A stretch of 58,196 bases of DNA. It comes from Pseudomonadota bacterium (GTDB lineage: Bacteria; Pseudomonadota; Alphaproteobacteria; Caulobacterales; Caulobacteraceae). The DNA lies in assembly GCA_023456105.1 (NCBI GenBank), contig JAEYAO010000072.1, positions 1 through 58,196 on the forward strand, read 5' to 3'. Both the position numbers and the translations under genes were made by a program. Below are positions 23,196 to 31,770 of the stretch, one piece after another. The notes beneath the pieces were generated by a model. The model was not told where the DNA came from. It saw nothing but the letters and a program-made list of their open reading frames with translations, and did no database searches. Position 1 is the stretch's first letter. Every line of letters starts with the position of its first letter.

Positions 23196-24632
23196 TCACA
23201 GCACCCCCTTGGTGGACGGCACGGCGTCGCCCTCCACCCGGATCGCCTGGCGCAGCGCGCGGCCAAAGCCCTTGAAGCAGGCCTCGGTCTTGTGGTGGTC
23301 GTCCCGGCCCGTCACCGAGATGTGCACCGCCGCCCCCATGGCCTCGGCCAGCGAGCGGAACACGTGCGCTGTCAGGTCGGTGCGGTAGTCGCCGATGAAG
23401 GGCGTCTCGAACGTCCCCTCGAACACCGGATAGGGCCGGCCCGACAGGTCGATGGACACCTTGGCCTCCGCCTCGTCCATCGGCAGCACGAAGCCGTAGC
23501 GGGCGATGCCCTTGCGCTCTCCCAGCGCCTGCTTCAGCGCCTGGCCGAGCGCGATGGCGCTGTCCTCGATGGTGTGGTGCGGGTCGGTGTGCAGGTCGCC
23601 CTCGCAGGACAGCCTGAGCGAAAACCCGCCGTGCGCGGCGATCTGCTCCAGCATGTGGTCGTAGAAGCCGACGCCGGTGTGGATCGACACCGGCCCGGCC
23701 GCGTCCAGATCGACTGCGCAGACGATGCGCGTCTCCTTGGTGTCGCGCACGGCCTGGCCAGTGCGGGCGGCGCGCCGGCTCGAACCCGCCAGTCCCAGCG
23801 CCGCCAGCAGCCGGTCGTTGGTGTCGGTCTTCAGCGATACGGGCAGGCGCAGCCGTTCGCCGGTCAGTCCGGCTTCGACGCCATAGGCCTTGAGCTCGGC
23901 CAGCACGGCGTGCGCATCCTGGGGTCGCGCGACCAGGATGGGCCCGACGCCCGGCTCCACCGGCATGATCCGGCCGATCTCGCGCGCCAGCCGCTCGCGT
24001 TCGGCGCGCACCATGGCGATCCGGCCTTTCGTCTCCAGCATCCGCGAGGGGTCCAACGCCTGCAGGGCCAGCCGCATGACCGGCTCCGGCAAGGCGTAGG
24101 GCTCCATCACCTCGTCCAGCCGCGCCAGGGCCTGCGCCTGCGCGACCGCCGCTCCGACCCGCGCGCCCGCCAGTCCATAGGCCAGCGACAGGCTGCGCAG
24201 CACCACCAGGTTCGGCAGCTGTTCGATCAGCGCGACGGCCGAGGCCGCGTCCGAGAACTCGACCAGGCCTTCGTCCACCACCAGCAAGGCGGGCGCCACC
24301 CGCTGCGCCATCTCCGTCACCGCCTCGGGCGATCCCAGGCCGCGGATCACCGTGGCGACGGTCGCGCCGCGCGCCGGATAGATGGCGGACAATTGTTCGA
24401 ACGGCTCTCCGTTGGGCGCCTCCACCGACCCGCCATCGCGCGCCGCCAGCCGCCAGACCAGCTCAAGTCCATGCGTCAGCCCGCGCACCGGCAGCACCTG
24501 TTCGGGCGCGGTGCGATACACCTCGGCCATCCGCGCACGCAGCGCCGCCGCGTCGCCCGGATATTTCTCCAAGCCGTCGCCGCCGGACACCAGCGGCGCA
24601 AAGGGGGCGGGGAGGGGCTGCCCGGACTTCAT
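23196..24632 (-). CDS. hisB: Fusion of a degenerate HisC-like aminotransferase domain to imidazoleglycerol-phosphate dehydratase HisB
   Basis: 478 aa. Residues 1 to about 288 align by eye with the PLP fold of histidinol-phosphate aminotransferase: KYPGDAAALRARMAE, VAPALLVVDEGLVEFSD, LRSLSLAYGLAGARVG, NDRLLAAL. The Schiff-base Lys expected in S-K-A-[FY]-GLAG is Leu150 here (codon 24183-24185), and the NPNNPTG and GSDE-type motifs are absent, so aminotransferase activity is unlikely. Residues from about 291 on are a complete HisB with the paired metal sites GFYDHMLEQIAAH, DPHHTIEDSAIALG and DDHHKTEACFK. HisB dehydrates imidazole glycerol phosphate. The ATG overlaps the hisD stop by 4 bases. Confidence 0.9.
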   Translation of the reverse strand: MKSGQPLPAPFAPLVSGGDGLEKYPGDAAALRARMAEVYRTAPEQVLPVRGLTHGLELVWRLAARDGGSVEAPNGEPFEQLSAIYPARGATVATVIRGLGSPEAVTEMAQRVAPALLVVDEGLVEFSDAASAVALIEQLPNLVVLRSLSLAYGLAGARVGAAVAQAQALARLDEVMEPYALPEPVMRLALQALDPSRMLETKGRIAMVRAERERLAREIGRIMPVEPGVGPILVARPQDAHAVLAELKAYGVEAGLTGERLRLPVSLKTDTNDRLLAALGLAGSSRRAARTGQAVRDTKETRIVCAVDLDAAGPVSIHTGVGFYDHMLEQIAAHGGFSLRLSCEGDLHTDPHHTIEDSAIALGQALKQALGERKGIARYGFVLPMDEAEAKVSIDLSGRPYPVFEGTFETPFIGDYRTDLTAHVFRSLAEAMGAAVHISVTGRDDHHKTEACFKGFGRALRQAIRVEGDAVPSTKGVL

Positions 24633-25939
24633 CGCTCGGCCCTCATGTCCGCCGCCCGCGCATGCGCCTCCAGCCCCTCCAGCCGGGCGAGACGCGCCGC
24701 GATGGGGGCCAGCGCCCGTGCGCCCTTCTCGTCCACCACCTGGACGGACATGGAGGTCATGAAGCTGGCGGTCGTGACCCCGCCCAGCGTGCGCGCGCCG
24801 CCGTCGGTCGGCAAGACGTGGCTGGGGCCGGCGGCGTAGTCGCCCAGCGTCTCGGCCGCGTGCCGCCCCACGAACACCGCCCCGGCCGCCCGGATCGAGG
24901 GGACCAGCGCCTCCGGATCGTCCACCTGGATCGCCAGGTGCTCGGGACCGTAAAGGTTGGCGACCTCGCAGGCCGCATCCAGATCACGCACCAGCACGGC
25001 GCGCGCCTCTTCCAGTGACGCGCGGGCGATCGCCTCCCGCGGCAGGGTCGAGACCTGCGCCTCCACCTCCGTCAGGATGTAGTCGATGGTGGCGCGGCTG
25101 GTGGAGACCAGGATCACCTGGGCGTCGGCGTCGTGCTCGGCCTGGCTCAGCAGGTCGGCGGCGGCAATCTCGGGGGCGGCGTCGCGGTCGATGATGACCA
25201 TCAGCTCCGACGGTCCCGCCGGCATGTCCACGGCCGGCCCGCCCGGCCGGGCCGCAGCCTGCTTCTTGGCCTCGGCGACATAGGCGTTGCCGGGTCCGAA
25301 CAGCTTGTCGCACGGTGCGATAGCGCCGTCGTCCAGCTCGGCCCCGAACGTCAGGGCCGCGACCGCCTGCGCCCCGCCCAGCAGCCACAGGGCGTCCAGC
25401 CCGCTCTCGGCCGCCGCCAGGATCATGGCCGGGTGGACGCCTCCCTCCTTCGACGGCGGGGTCACCGCGATCCGCTGGTCCACCCCCGCGACCTCCGCCG
25501 GGATCGCCAGCATCAGCAGCGAGGAGAACAGCGGCGCCGAACCGCCGGGCACATACAGGCCCGCCGCCCGGATGGGCCGCCACGCCAGCCGGGACCGCAC
25601 GCCCGGCGTCGTTTCCACGAACGGGGTGTCTTCCGGCTTCGTCGCCTGGTGGAACAGGCGTACGTTCTCGGCCGCCATGCGGATGGCGCGGGTGTCGGCG
25701 GGGGGCAGGGCGCTTCGGGTCTCCGCCACCACCTCGGGCGTGATGGCGATGCGGCGCGGCGCGTGGCCGTCCAGCTTCACCGCCCAGTCCGCGACCGCCG
25801 CGCCGCCGCGCGCCTGCACGTCGTCCATGATACGCCGCACTACGTCGGTCACGTCCCCGGCCGTCCGGCGCGCGGGACGGGCCAGAGCCTCGCGGCGGCC
25901 GGCGGCGTCCAGGCTGCTCCAGTCGATGCGCCGCATCAC
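24629..25939 (-). CDS. hisD: Histidinol dehydrogenase
   Basis: 436 aa. Typical features include YVPGGSAPLFSSLLMLAIPA, GGAQAVAALTFG, KLFGPGNAYVAEAKK, GPSELMVIID, the Zn-ligand region LLSQAEHDADAQVILVS, and the C-terminal NLYGPEHLAIQV and GPSHVLPTDGGARTLGG. It oxidises histidinol to histidine in two NAD-dependent steps. It overlaps hisG upstream by 4 bases and the HisC-like/HisB gene downstream by 4 bases. Confidence 0.97.
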   Translation of the reverse strand: MMRRIDWSSLDAAGRREALARPARRTAGDVTDVVRRIMDDVQARGGAAVADWAVKLDGHAPRRIAITPEVVAETRSALPPADTRAIRMAAENVRLFHQATKPEDTPFVETTPGVRSRLAWRPIRAAGLYVPGGSAPLFSSLLMLAIPAEVAGVDQRIAVTPPSKEGGVHPAMILAAAESGLDALWLLGGAQAVAALTFGAELDDGAIAPCDKLFGPGNAYVAEAKKQAAARPGGPAVDMPAGPSELMVIIDRDAAPEIAAADLLSQAEHDADAQVILVSTSRATIDYILTEVEAQVSTLPREAIARASLEEARAVLVRDLDAACEVANLYGPEHLAIQVDDPEALVPSIRAAGAVFVGRHAAETLGDYAAGPSHVLPTDGGARTLGGVTTASFMTSMSVQVVDEKGARALAPIAARLARLEGLEAHARAADMRAER

Positions 25940-26817
25940 ATCATCTTCTCGATCGGCAGGACCAGGATGGCCGAGGCGCCGGCCGCCTTCAGCTTCTCCA
26001 GCGTTTCCCAGAACACCGCCTCCTGGCAGACCGCGTGGACGGCCACCGCGTCCTCGCGCCCCGACAACTGCATCACCGTGGGCGAGCCGGCGCCCGGCAG
26101 CAGCGCCGTGATCTGGTCCAGCGCCGCAACGGGGGCGTTCAGCATCACGTACTTGGCCCCTTGCGAGGACACCACGCCGCTCATCCGCTCGATCACGCTG
26201 TGGAGCAGCTCGGTCAGTTCCGGCTCAGGCGCGACCGGCGAGCGGATCAGCACCGCCTGGCTCTCCAGCACCGTGTCCTTGGCCCCCAGCCCGTTCGCCT
26301 CCAGCGTCGCGCCGGTCGACACCAGGTCGCAGATCGCCGCCGCCAGCTTCAGCCGGGGCGCGACCTCGACGGCGCCGCGCATGGTGACGATGTCGGCCTG
26401 CACGCCGTTCTCGCCCAGGAACCGGCGCAGGATGGCCGGATAGGAGGTGGCGATCCGCAACCCCTCCAGCGATCCGGGCCCTTCATAGGGCAGGGCGGGC
26501 GGCGTCGCGATCTTCAGCGTGCAGCGGCCGAACCCCAGCGGCATGACGATCTCGGCGTCGCGCCCGCCGTTTCGCCCTTCCTCCAGAACGTTTTCGCCGA
26601 CGATCCCTAGGTCGCAGACGCCGTCCGCCACGAAGGTCGGAATGTCGTCGTCGCGCACGCGCAAGAGGTCGATCGGATAGTTCTCGACCCGGTACAGCAG
26701 GTCGTTGTGTCCCTTGACCCACTTCAGGCCCGCGTCGCGGATCAGGTCAAGGCTGCGGTCGGCCAGACGGCCGGATTTCTGGACGGCGATGCGGAGCCGT
26801 CCCTGAACAGTGCTCAT
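25936..26817 (-). CDS. hisG: ATP phosphoribosyltransferase
   Basis: 293 aa, the long single-subunit HisG form with a C-terminal ACT-like regulatory segment (ending near SAILVLPIEKMM). N-terminal LRIAVQKSGRLADRSLDLI, PTFVADGVCDLGIVGENVL and the PRPP-binding stretch ICDLVSTGATLEANGL are visible. It catalyses the first committed step and is normally inhibited by histidine. No hisZ is needed with this form. It overlaps hisD by 4 bases; a TrpR-like gene ends 13 bases upstream. Confidence 0.95.
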   Translation of the reverse strand: MSTVQGRLRIAVQKSGRLADRSLDLIRDAGLKWVKGHNDLLYRVENYPIDLLRVRDDDIPTFVADGVCDLGIVGENVLEEGRNGGRDAEIVMPLGFGRCTLKIATPPALPYEGPGSLEGLRIATSYPAILRRFLGENGVQADIVTMRGAVEVAPRLKLAAAICDLVSTGATLEANGLGAKDTVLESQAVLIRSPVAPEPELTELLHSVIERMSGVVSSQGAKYVMLNAPVAALDQITALLPGAGSPTVMQLSGREDAVAVHAVCQEAVFWETLEKLKAAGASAILVLPIEKMM

Positions 26818-26830
26818 TTGAGGAGGTCTT

Positions 26831-27127
26831 TCAGGCTTTCAGCCGATCCAGCGCCAGGCGGTAGCCCTGATGCGGCATGTCTTTCAGGTAACGCGCGACG
26901 CGCACCACGGTTGTCGGGCTGGCCTGCGCCTCGGCGGCGATCTCGCGGTAGGACTTGCCGCCGCCGTCCAGCAGCCGCGCCACCTGCCAGCGCTCGGCGA
27001 AGGCGCGCAGCTCGGCCGGCGTGCACAGGTCGGCCATGAACGCCTCCACCTCCTCGCGCGTCGTCAGGGACAGAATGGCGTCGTGCAGGGCTGTGCGGGC
27101 GGGCGAGGGCGGCATGGTGTGTTCCAT
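26831..27127 (-). CDS. TrpR-superfamily (YerC/YecD-type) DNA-binding protein, possible his operon regulator
   Basis: 98 aa. It fits the YerC/YecD group of the Trp-repressor fold: LTTREEVEAFMADLCTPAELRAF, AERWQVARLLDGGGKSYREIAAEAQASPTTVVRVARYL, where the second half is the helix-turn-helix. It is the first gene of the histidine transcript, 13 bases before hisG. Location and fold suggest a co-repressor-dependent regulator of this operon, perhaps binding histidine; this is inference. The ATG at 27127 gives a full domain. The upstream divergent region contains a dispersed repeat. Confidence 0.87.
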   Translation of the reverse strand: MEHTMPPSPARTALHDAILSLTTREEVEAFMADLCTPAELRAFAERWQVARLLDGGGKSYREIAAEAQASPTTVVRVARYLKDMPHQGYRLALDRLKA

Positions 27128-27171
27128 TATGCTGTAACGATGAAACGGTCAACAGAGGAAGTGGCGAGCGC

Positions 27172-27317
27172 GCTCTCCTCCCTGTTCGCGCAGCGAACGG
27201 GAAGGTGGATCGGCGGCGAAGCCGACGAGACGGAGGGGTTCTGCATCGCTGACACAACCCCTCCGTCACGAGGCGTCGCCTCGCGCCACCTCCCCATCCG
27301 CGATGGGGAGGAGAGAA
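27172..27317. repeat. Dispersed bipartite inverted repeat, copy B
   Basis: Left arm: CTCTCCTCCC, a variant terminal hairpin, AAGGTGGATCGGCGGC and GCCGACGAGACGGAGGGG (type 2). Then a 19-base spacer, then CCCCTCCGTCACGAGGC, GCCTCGCGCCACC and a CTCCCCATCC/GATGGGGAG hairpin (type 1). It is inverted relative to copy A. It occupies the divergent region between the his operon and the ferredoxin-reductase-like gene, so it may carry or interfere with promoter elements. Confidence 0.85.
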
Positions 27318-27366
27318 GACGGCCCGCCACTCGCCACCCGCCGCACGCCGCTCTATTTAGCGCCTC

Positions 27367-28572
27367 ATGACCAAGGTTGTGATCATCGGCGCAGGCCATG
27401 CGGGCGGTTCGGCCGCCGCGTTCCTGAGACAGTACGGCTTTACGGGCGCCATCGTCCTGGCCGGCCAGGAGGCCGCGCCGCCTTACCAGCGCCCCCCGCT
27501 GTCCAAGGCCTGGCTGAAGGGCGAGGCCGACCTCGACGCCCTGCTGCTGCGCCCGGAAAGCTTCTACGCCGAGCACCGCATCGACTTTCGCCGGTCGGTC
27601 ACCGCCGTCGCTGTCGATGCGGTGTCGAAGTCCGTGAGCTTCGCCGACGGCGGCCGGGAGACCTACGACATCCTGATCCTGGCGACGGGCTCCACCGCGC
27701 GAAAGCTGCCGGTCCCGGGCGGCGACGATTCCGAGCTTCTGGAGCTGCGTACGCTGCGCGACGCCGAGCGGCTGAAGGCGGTGCTGGGCCCGGGCAAGCG
27801 ACTGGCGGTCGTGGGCGGCGGCTATGTGGGGCTGGAGGCGGCGGCCTCGGCCCGTGCGCTCGGCGCTGAGGCCGTGGTGATCGAGCGGGAGGCGCGCGTG
27901 CTGGCGCGCGTCGCCTCGCAGACCCTGTCCGATTTCTTCACCGCCCGCCATTGCGCCAAGGGTGTCGAGATCCTGACCGGCGCCGAAGTCCGGTCCGTGG
28001 CGGCGAACGGCGTCACCCTGTTCGATGGCGCGACCGTCCAAGCCGATGCGGTGCTGGTCGGCGTCGGCGCCGTTGCATGCGACGCGCTGGCGATCTCGGC
28101 CGGGCTGGCCTGCGACAACGGGGTGGTGGTCAATGCGGAGGCCCGCACAGAGAATCCGTCGATCTTCGCCATCGGCGACATGACGCGGCGGCCGATCCCG
28201 GCTCTGGGCGGCGTGTCCTGGCGACTGGAAAGCGTGCCCAATGCGCTTGAACAGGCCAAGCAGGCCGCCGCCGCCATCACCGACCGGCCTCAACCCGCGC
28301 CGGAGGTCCCGTGGTTCTGGTCCGACCAGTATGATCTCAAGCTGCAGATCGCCGGCCTGCCGCTGAACGCCGACCGTCAGATCGTCCGCGGCGATCCGGG
28401 CACGTCCAGCTTCGCCGTCTTCCACCTGTCTGGCGACCGTATCGTCTGCGTCGAGGCCGTGAACGCCCCGCCCGAGTTCATGGCGGGCAAGCAGTTGATC
28501 GGTAAGGGCGCCGCCGTTGATCGGGCGCGTCTATCCAACCCCGGCGTCTCGATGAAGTCTGTCGCCGCCTAA
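27367..28572 (+). CDS. FAD-dependent ferredoxin/rubredoxin reductase-like oxidoreductase
   Basis: 401 aa. FAD-binding GAGHAGGSAAAFLRQ at the N terminus, the family stretch PYQRPPLSKAWLKGE, ILATGSTARKLPVPG, a second Rossmann motif VVGGGYVGLEAAASA for NAD(P)H, and FAIGDMTRRP before the C-terminal domain with WFWSDQYDLKLQIAGLP. It passes electrons from NAD(P)H to a small Fe-S protein or P450 system. No ferredoxin gene is adjacent. It precedes the siderophore receptor, so a role in iron release or redox supply is possible but unproven. Confidence 0.9.
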   Translation: MTKVVIIGAGHAGGSAAAFLRQYGFTGAIVLAGQEAAPPYQRPPLSKAWLKGEADLDALLLRPESFYAEHRIDFRRSVTAVAVDAVSKSVSFADGGRETYDILILATGSTARKLPVPGGDDSELLELRTLRDAERLKAVLGPGKRLAVVGGGYVGLEAAASARALGAEAVVIEREARVLARVASQTLSDFFTARHCAKGVEILTGAEVRSVAANGVTLFDGATVQADAVLVGVGAVACDALAISAGLACDNGVVVNAEARTENPSIFAIGDMTRRPIPALGGVSWRLESVPNALEQAKQAAAAITDRPQPAPEVPWFWSDQYDLKLQIAGLPLNADRQIVRGDPGTSSFAVFHLSGDRIVCVEAVNAPPEFMAGKQLIGKGAAVDRARLSNPGVSMKSVAA

Positions 28573-28602
28573 GCTACAAGCGTGACCACTAGGCGTCGCA
28601 AC

Positions 28603-28671
28603 TGAGATTTATTCGCAGAAGCTATTGCGTCCATAGGTCGCGGTGATATTGCGAGCGCATCGCATCTCGCA
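28603..28671 (+). promoter_or_regulatory. Candidate Fur-box-like palindromes upstream of the TonB receptor
   Basis: Two dyads sit in the 116-base gap before the receptor gene. TGAGATTTATTCGCA at 28603-28617 matches the 7-1-7 Fur dyad TGATAAT-N-ATTATCA at 10 of 14 positions. TGCGAG-N10-CTCGCA spans 28650-28671 with perfect 6-base arms. Iron control of the receptor is expected from its function; the exact operator is not certain. Confidence 0.4.
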
Positions 28672-28688
28672 GCCAAGGTCCTGCCGCA

Positions 28689-30998
28689 ATGTCCGACTCC
28701 CGCGCCGCCTGCCTCCGCGCGCTTCTGTTCGCCTCCAGCGCCGCCGGCATGCTGTGCGCGGCCCCGGCCGTGGCCGAGGAGCCGGAAGTCGTCGTCACCG
28801 CGGACGTGGTCCAGCAGTCGACCAACCTCGGCGCCATCGACGTCACCGGCCAGGTGCGCCGGCCTGCGCCTCACTCGCCTGAATATGTCGCGCCGCTGGT
28901 GGACACGCCGCGCTCCATCACCGTGATCCCGCAAGCGATCATCGAACAGACGGCCGCCACCTCGCTGCAGGATCTGCTTCGCACCTCGCCAGGCATCACC
29001 TTCGGCGCGGGCGAGGGCGGCCAGCCGCTGGCCGATCGGCCGTTCATCCGGGGGCAGTCCTCGGGCAACAACATCTTCGTGGACGGCGTCCGCGACACCG
29101 GCGGCCAGCAGCGCGAGGTCTTCAACCTCGAGCAGGTCGAGGTCATCAAGGGACCGGACTCAGTCTATTCCGGCCGTGGCTCGGGCGGCGGCAGCATCAA
29201 CCTGTCGTCCAAGTCGCCCAAGCTGAACCCCTTCACCAACGTCTCGGCCGGGGTCGGCACGGACGAGTATCTGCGCGGCGTGGTGGACCACAACATGCCG
29301 CTGGGCGGGACGGCGGCGCTGCGCCTCAACCTGATGGGCGCCTCAGGCGAGGTCGCGGGTCGCGACGCCGTAGACTACGACAAGTGGGGCGCTGCGTTGT
29401 CGTTCGCGGCGGGTCTTGGGACCGACAGCACGATCGTCGCCAGCTACTACCACCTCGACAGCAACCAGATGCCCGACTACGGCGTCCCGCTCTACACCAA
29501 GCGCGGGGGCGCGACGGCCGCGCGTCCTGATCCGTCCGGGGTGCTGGATGTCGACTACAGCGCCTTCTACGGCCTGAAGGCCCGCGACTTCCTGAACAAC
29601 AAGGTGGACACATTCACCTTCGACTGGACTCATCGGTTCAGCGACGCGGTGACCATCCGCAACGTCAGCCGCCTGTCCAACACCCTGAACGACTATGTGG
29701 TGACCAATCCGGGCGACGGCGGCGCCGCGGTGCTGGTCGGCGACACCTGGTGGATGAAGCGCGGGCTGAAGAACCGCTGGAACCCCGCCCGCACCCTGGC
29801 CAACGTCACCGACGTGTTCGGCAAGGTCTCCACCGGCGGGATCGAGCACAGCTATGACGTGGGCTTCGAGCTGACGCGCGAGACGAACCGCAACGCCAGC
29901 TACACCATCACCACCACCGGCGGCACGGCGTGCCCGGCGCAGATCGGAGGCTTTGACTGCACGCCGCTGTATGCGCCCAATCCCGACGACCCCTGGAGCG
30001 GAACCATCGTGCGTGGGCCCGCCAGCCGTTCGGTGACCGAGACGGTGGGCGCCTACGCCTTTGACAGCATCTCGCTGACCGACCGCATCCTGCTGAACCT
30101 GGGCGTGCGCTGGGACAGTTATCAGACCGAAGGCACCAACCTGGCCCAAGCGGCCGGAACCGGCGTCATCACCGGCACGCCGGTCCCCAAGCGCAAGTGG
30201 GACTTCGTCAACTACCAAGCCGGACTGGTGTTCAAGCCGACCGAGGCTTCCAGCCTCTACGTCTCATACACCACCTCTTCGACGCCGCCCACGATCTCGG
30301 CCGGCGATCAGAACACGGCGTCCACAGGCCAAGGCACGGGCAACCTGGCCGACACCATCCTGGACCCGGAAGAAAGCGAAAGCTTCGAGATCGGGGGCAA
30401 GGCCAACGTCTTCGGCGACCGTCTGGCGCTGTCCGCCGCCGCCTTCCACCTGACCCGCAGGAATGCGGCCATTCTCGTCGACGTGGGCGTGTACGAACAG
30501 GCGGGCGAGGTCGAGGTTCAGGGGATCGAGCTCGGCGTCTCCGGCAACATCACCCCGCTGTGGCAGGTGTTCGGCGGCTATACCTATCAGGACTCCGAAC
30601 TGGTGCGCGGCGCGGTGACGACGACGGGCACGCCGCCCGTCGTGGTCCCCAACGCCTTCGAAGGCCTGCCGCTGGCCAATACGCCGGAACATTCCGCCAG
30701 CCTGTTCACCACCTATCGTCTGCTGCCCAGGCTGACGCTGGGCGGAGGCGTCTACTATGTGTCCGACAGCTTCGGCGGCAACCAGGGCGGGGCGGGCGGC
30801 GGGGCCAACCGCATCTATGCGCCCGAATACACCCGCGTGGACGCCTTCGCGTCCTATGACGTGACCGACCGGGCCTCGCTTCAGCTCAACGTGCAGAACG
30901 TCGGCGACGAGCGCTACATCCTGCGCACCAACGGCGTTCACCACGCGGATCCGGCGCCGGGCCGCTCGGCCAGCCTGACGCTGAACCTGCGGTTCTAG
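28689..30998 (+). CDS. TonB-dependent siderophore receptor (catecholate/Fiu-type)
   Basis: 769 aa. Signal peptide to about residue 30, then a plug domain with VDTPRSITVIPQAIIEQ, RPFIRGQSSGNNIFVDGVRD and VEVIKGPDSVYSGRGSGGG. A 22-strand barrel follows, ending in the outer-membrane signature LTLNLRF with terminal Phe. It imports ferric siderophores across the outer membrane. The neighbouring piuC gene supports the Fiu/PiuA group, which in enterobacteria and Pseudomonas is also paired with a PiuC/YbiX hydroxylase. Fur-like dyads lie upstream. Confidence 0.92.
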   Translation: MSDSRAACLRALLFASSAAGMLCAAPAVAEEPEVVVTADVVQQSTNLGAIDVTGQVRRPAPHSPEYVAPLVDTPRSITVIPQAIIEQTAATSLQDLLRTSPGITFGAGEGGQPLADRPFIRGQSSGNNIFVDGVRDTGGQQREVFNLEQVEVIKGPDSVYSGRGSGGGSINLSSKSPKLNPFTNVSAGVGTDEYLRGVVDHNMPLGGTAALRLNLMGASGEVAGRDAVDYDKWGAALSFAAGLGTDSTIVASYYHLDSNQMPDYGVPLYTKRGGATAARPDPSGVLDVDYSAFYGLKARDFLNNKVDTFTFDWTHRFSDAVTIRNVSRLSNTLNDYVVTNPGDGGAAVLVGDTWWMKRGLKNRWNPARTLANVTDVFGKVSTGGIEHSYDVGFELTRETNRNASYTITTTGGTACPAQIGGFDCTPLYAPNPDDPWSGTIVRGPASRSVTETVGAYAFDSISLTDRILLNLGVRWDSYQTEGTNLAQAAGTGVITGTPVPKRKWDFVNYQAGLVFKPTEASSLYVSYTTSSTPPTISAGDQNTASTGQGTGNLADTILDPEESESFEIGGKANVFGDRLALSAAAFHLTRRNAAILVDVGVYEQAGEVEVQGIELGVSGNITPLWQVFGGYTYQDSELVRGAVTTTGTPPVVVPNAFEGLPLANTPEHSASLFTTYRLLPRLTLGGGVYYVSDSFGGNQGGAGGGANRIYAPEYTRVDAFASYDVTDRASLQLNVQNVGDERYILRTNGVHHADPAPGRSASLTLNLRF

Positions 30999-31027
30999 GG
31001 CGCGGCTTGAGGCCCTAAGCTGAAGAC

Positions 31028-31057
31028 GAACGGCCCATCCATTCGGCGGGGCCGTTC
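31028..31057 (+). terminator. Hairpin after the TonB receptor gene
   Basis: GAACGGCCC (31028-31036) pairs with GGGCCGTTC (31049-31057) across a 12-base loop. There is no T run, so it may be an mRNA 3'-end stabiliser or attenuator between the receptor and piuC rather than a full terminator. Confidence 0.4.
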
Positions 31058-31085
31058 GGCTGTTCTGAAAAGCGGAGACGCGGAC

Positions 31086-31769
31086 ATGCTGCTTCACATC
31101 CCGGAAGTCTTCACCAAGGCCGAGGTCCAGGCGTTGCGCGAGCGGCTCGACGCCGGTCCGTGGGCCGACGGCAACATGACTTCGGGCCATCAGTCCGCGA
31201 CCGCCAAGCGCAACCTGCAACTTCCCGAAGACAGCGCCGAGGCCAAGGAGGTCTCAGGCCTGATTGTCCAGGCGCTCCACGCCAATCCGATGTTCGTGGC
31301 GGCGGCCCTGCCGCACACCATTTTTCCCCCGCTGTTCAACCGCTACGAGGGCGGGGGCGAGTTCGGCCTGCACGTCGACAACGCCATCCGTCAGCAACGG
31401 GGCGGCCCGATCCGCATCCGCAGCGACCTGTCCGCCACCCTGTTCCTGGCCGAGCCCGAGGACTACGACGGCGGCGAGCTGATCGTCGAAGAGATGTACG
31501 GCCGCCAGTCGATCAGGCTGCCGGCCGGCGACCTTGTGCTCTATCCGTCCAAGAGCCTGCACCGCGTTACGCCGGTGACGCGCGGCGCCCGCGTCTCGTC
31601 CTTTATGTGGCTGCAAAGCCTGGTGCGCGACGACGGCGATCGAGAGATGCTGTTCCGCCTGGACGTCGCCACCCAGCGCGTGGCCGCGGACAAGGGCCCC
31701 AAGGACCAGGCCGTGATCGAACTGACCGGCGTCTATCACAACCTGCTGCGCCGCTGGTCCGAGGTATAG
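31086..31769 (+). CDS. piuC: PKHD-type Fe(II)/2-oxoglutarate hydroxylase PiuC/YbiX
   Basis: 227 aa. Double-stranded beta-helix domain with the iron triad His96 and Asp98 (FGLHVDNAIR) and His159 (KSLHRVTPV), and Arg168 for 2-oxoglutarate. The substrate is not known in the family; its constant pairing with Fiu/PiuA receptors points to iron-siderophore handling. It lies 87 bases after the receptor gene on the same strand. The length is typical (about 226 aa). Confidence 0.94.
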   Translation: MLLHIPEVFTKAEVQALRERLDAGPWADGNMTSGHQSATAKRNLQLPEDSAEAKEVSGLIVQALHANPMFVAAALPHTIFPPLFNRYEGGGEFGLHVDNAIRQQRGGPIRIRSDLSATLFLAEPEDYDGGELIVEEMYGRQSIRLPAGDLVLYPSKSLHRVTPVTRGARVSSFMWLQSLVRDDGDREMLFRLDVATQRVAADKGPKDQAVIELTGVYHNLLRRWSEV

Positions 31770-31770
31770 G

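Noticed and set aside
24183..24185. Sequencing error as the cause of the missing HisC lysine
   Set aside because: Several other HisC motifs are also altered or absent and the frame is intact, so a single-base error cannot explain it.
22620..24839. Very long open frame (over 700 codons) on the plus strand opposite the his genes
   Set aside because: It is antisense to hisH and the HisC-like/HisB gene, is rich in His/Arg/Gln/Gly, and has no motifs. It is a by-product of high GC. Similar antisense frames at 18777-20585, 24662-26443, 8064-9392 and 31888-33243 were rejected for the same reason.
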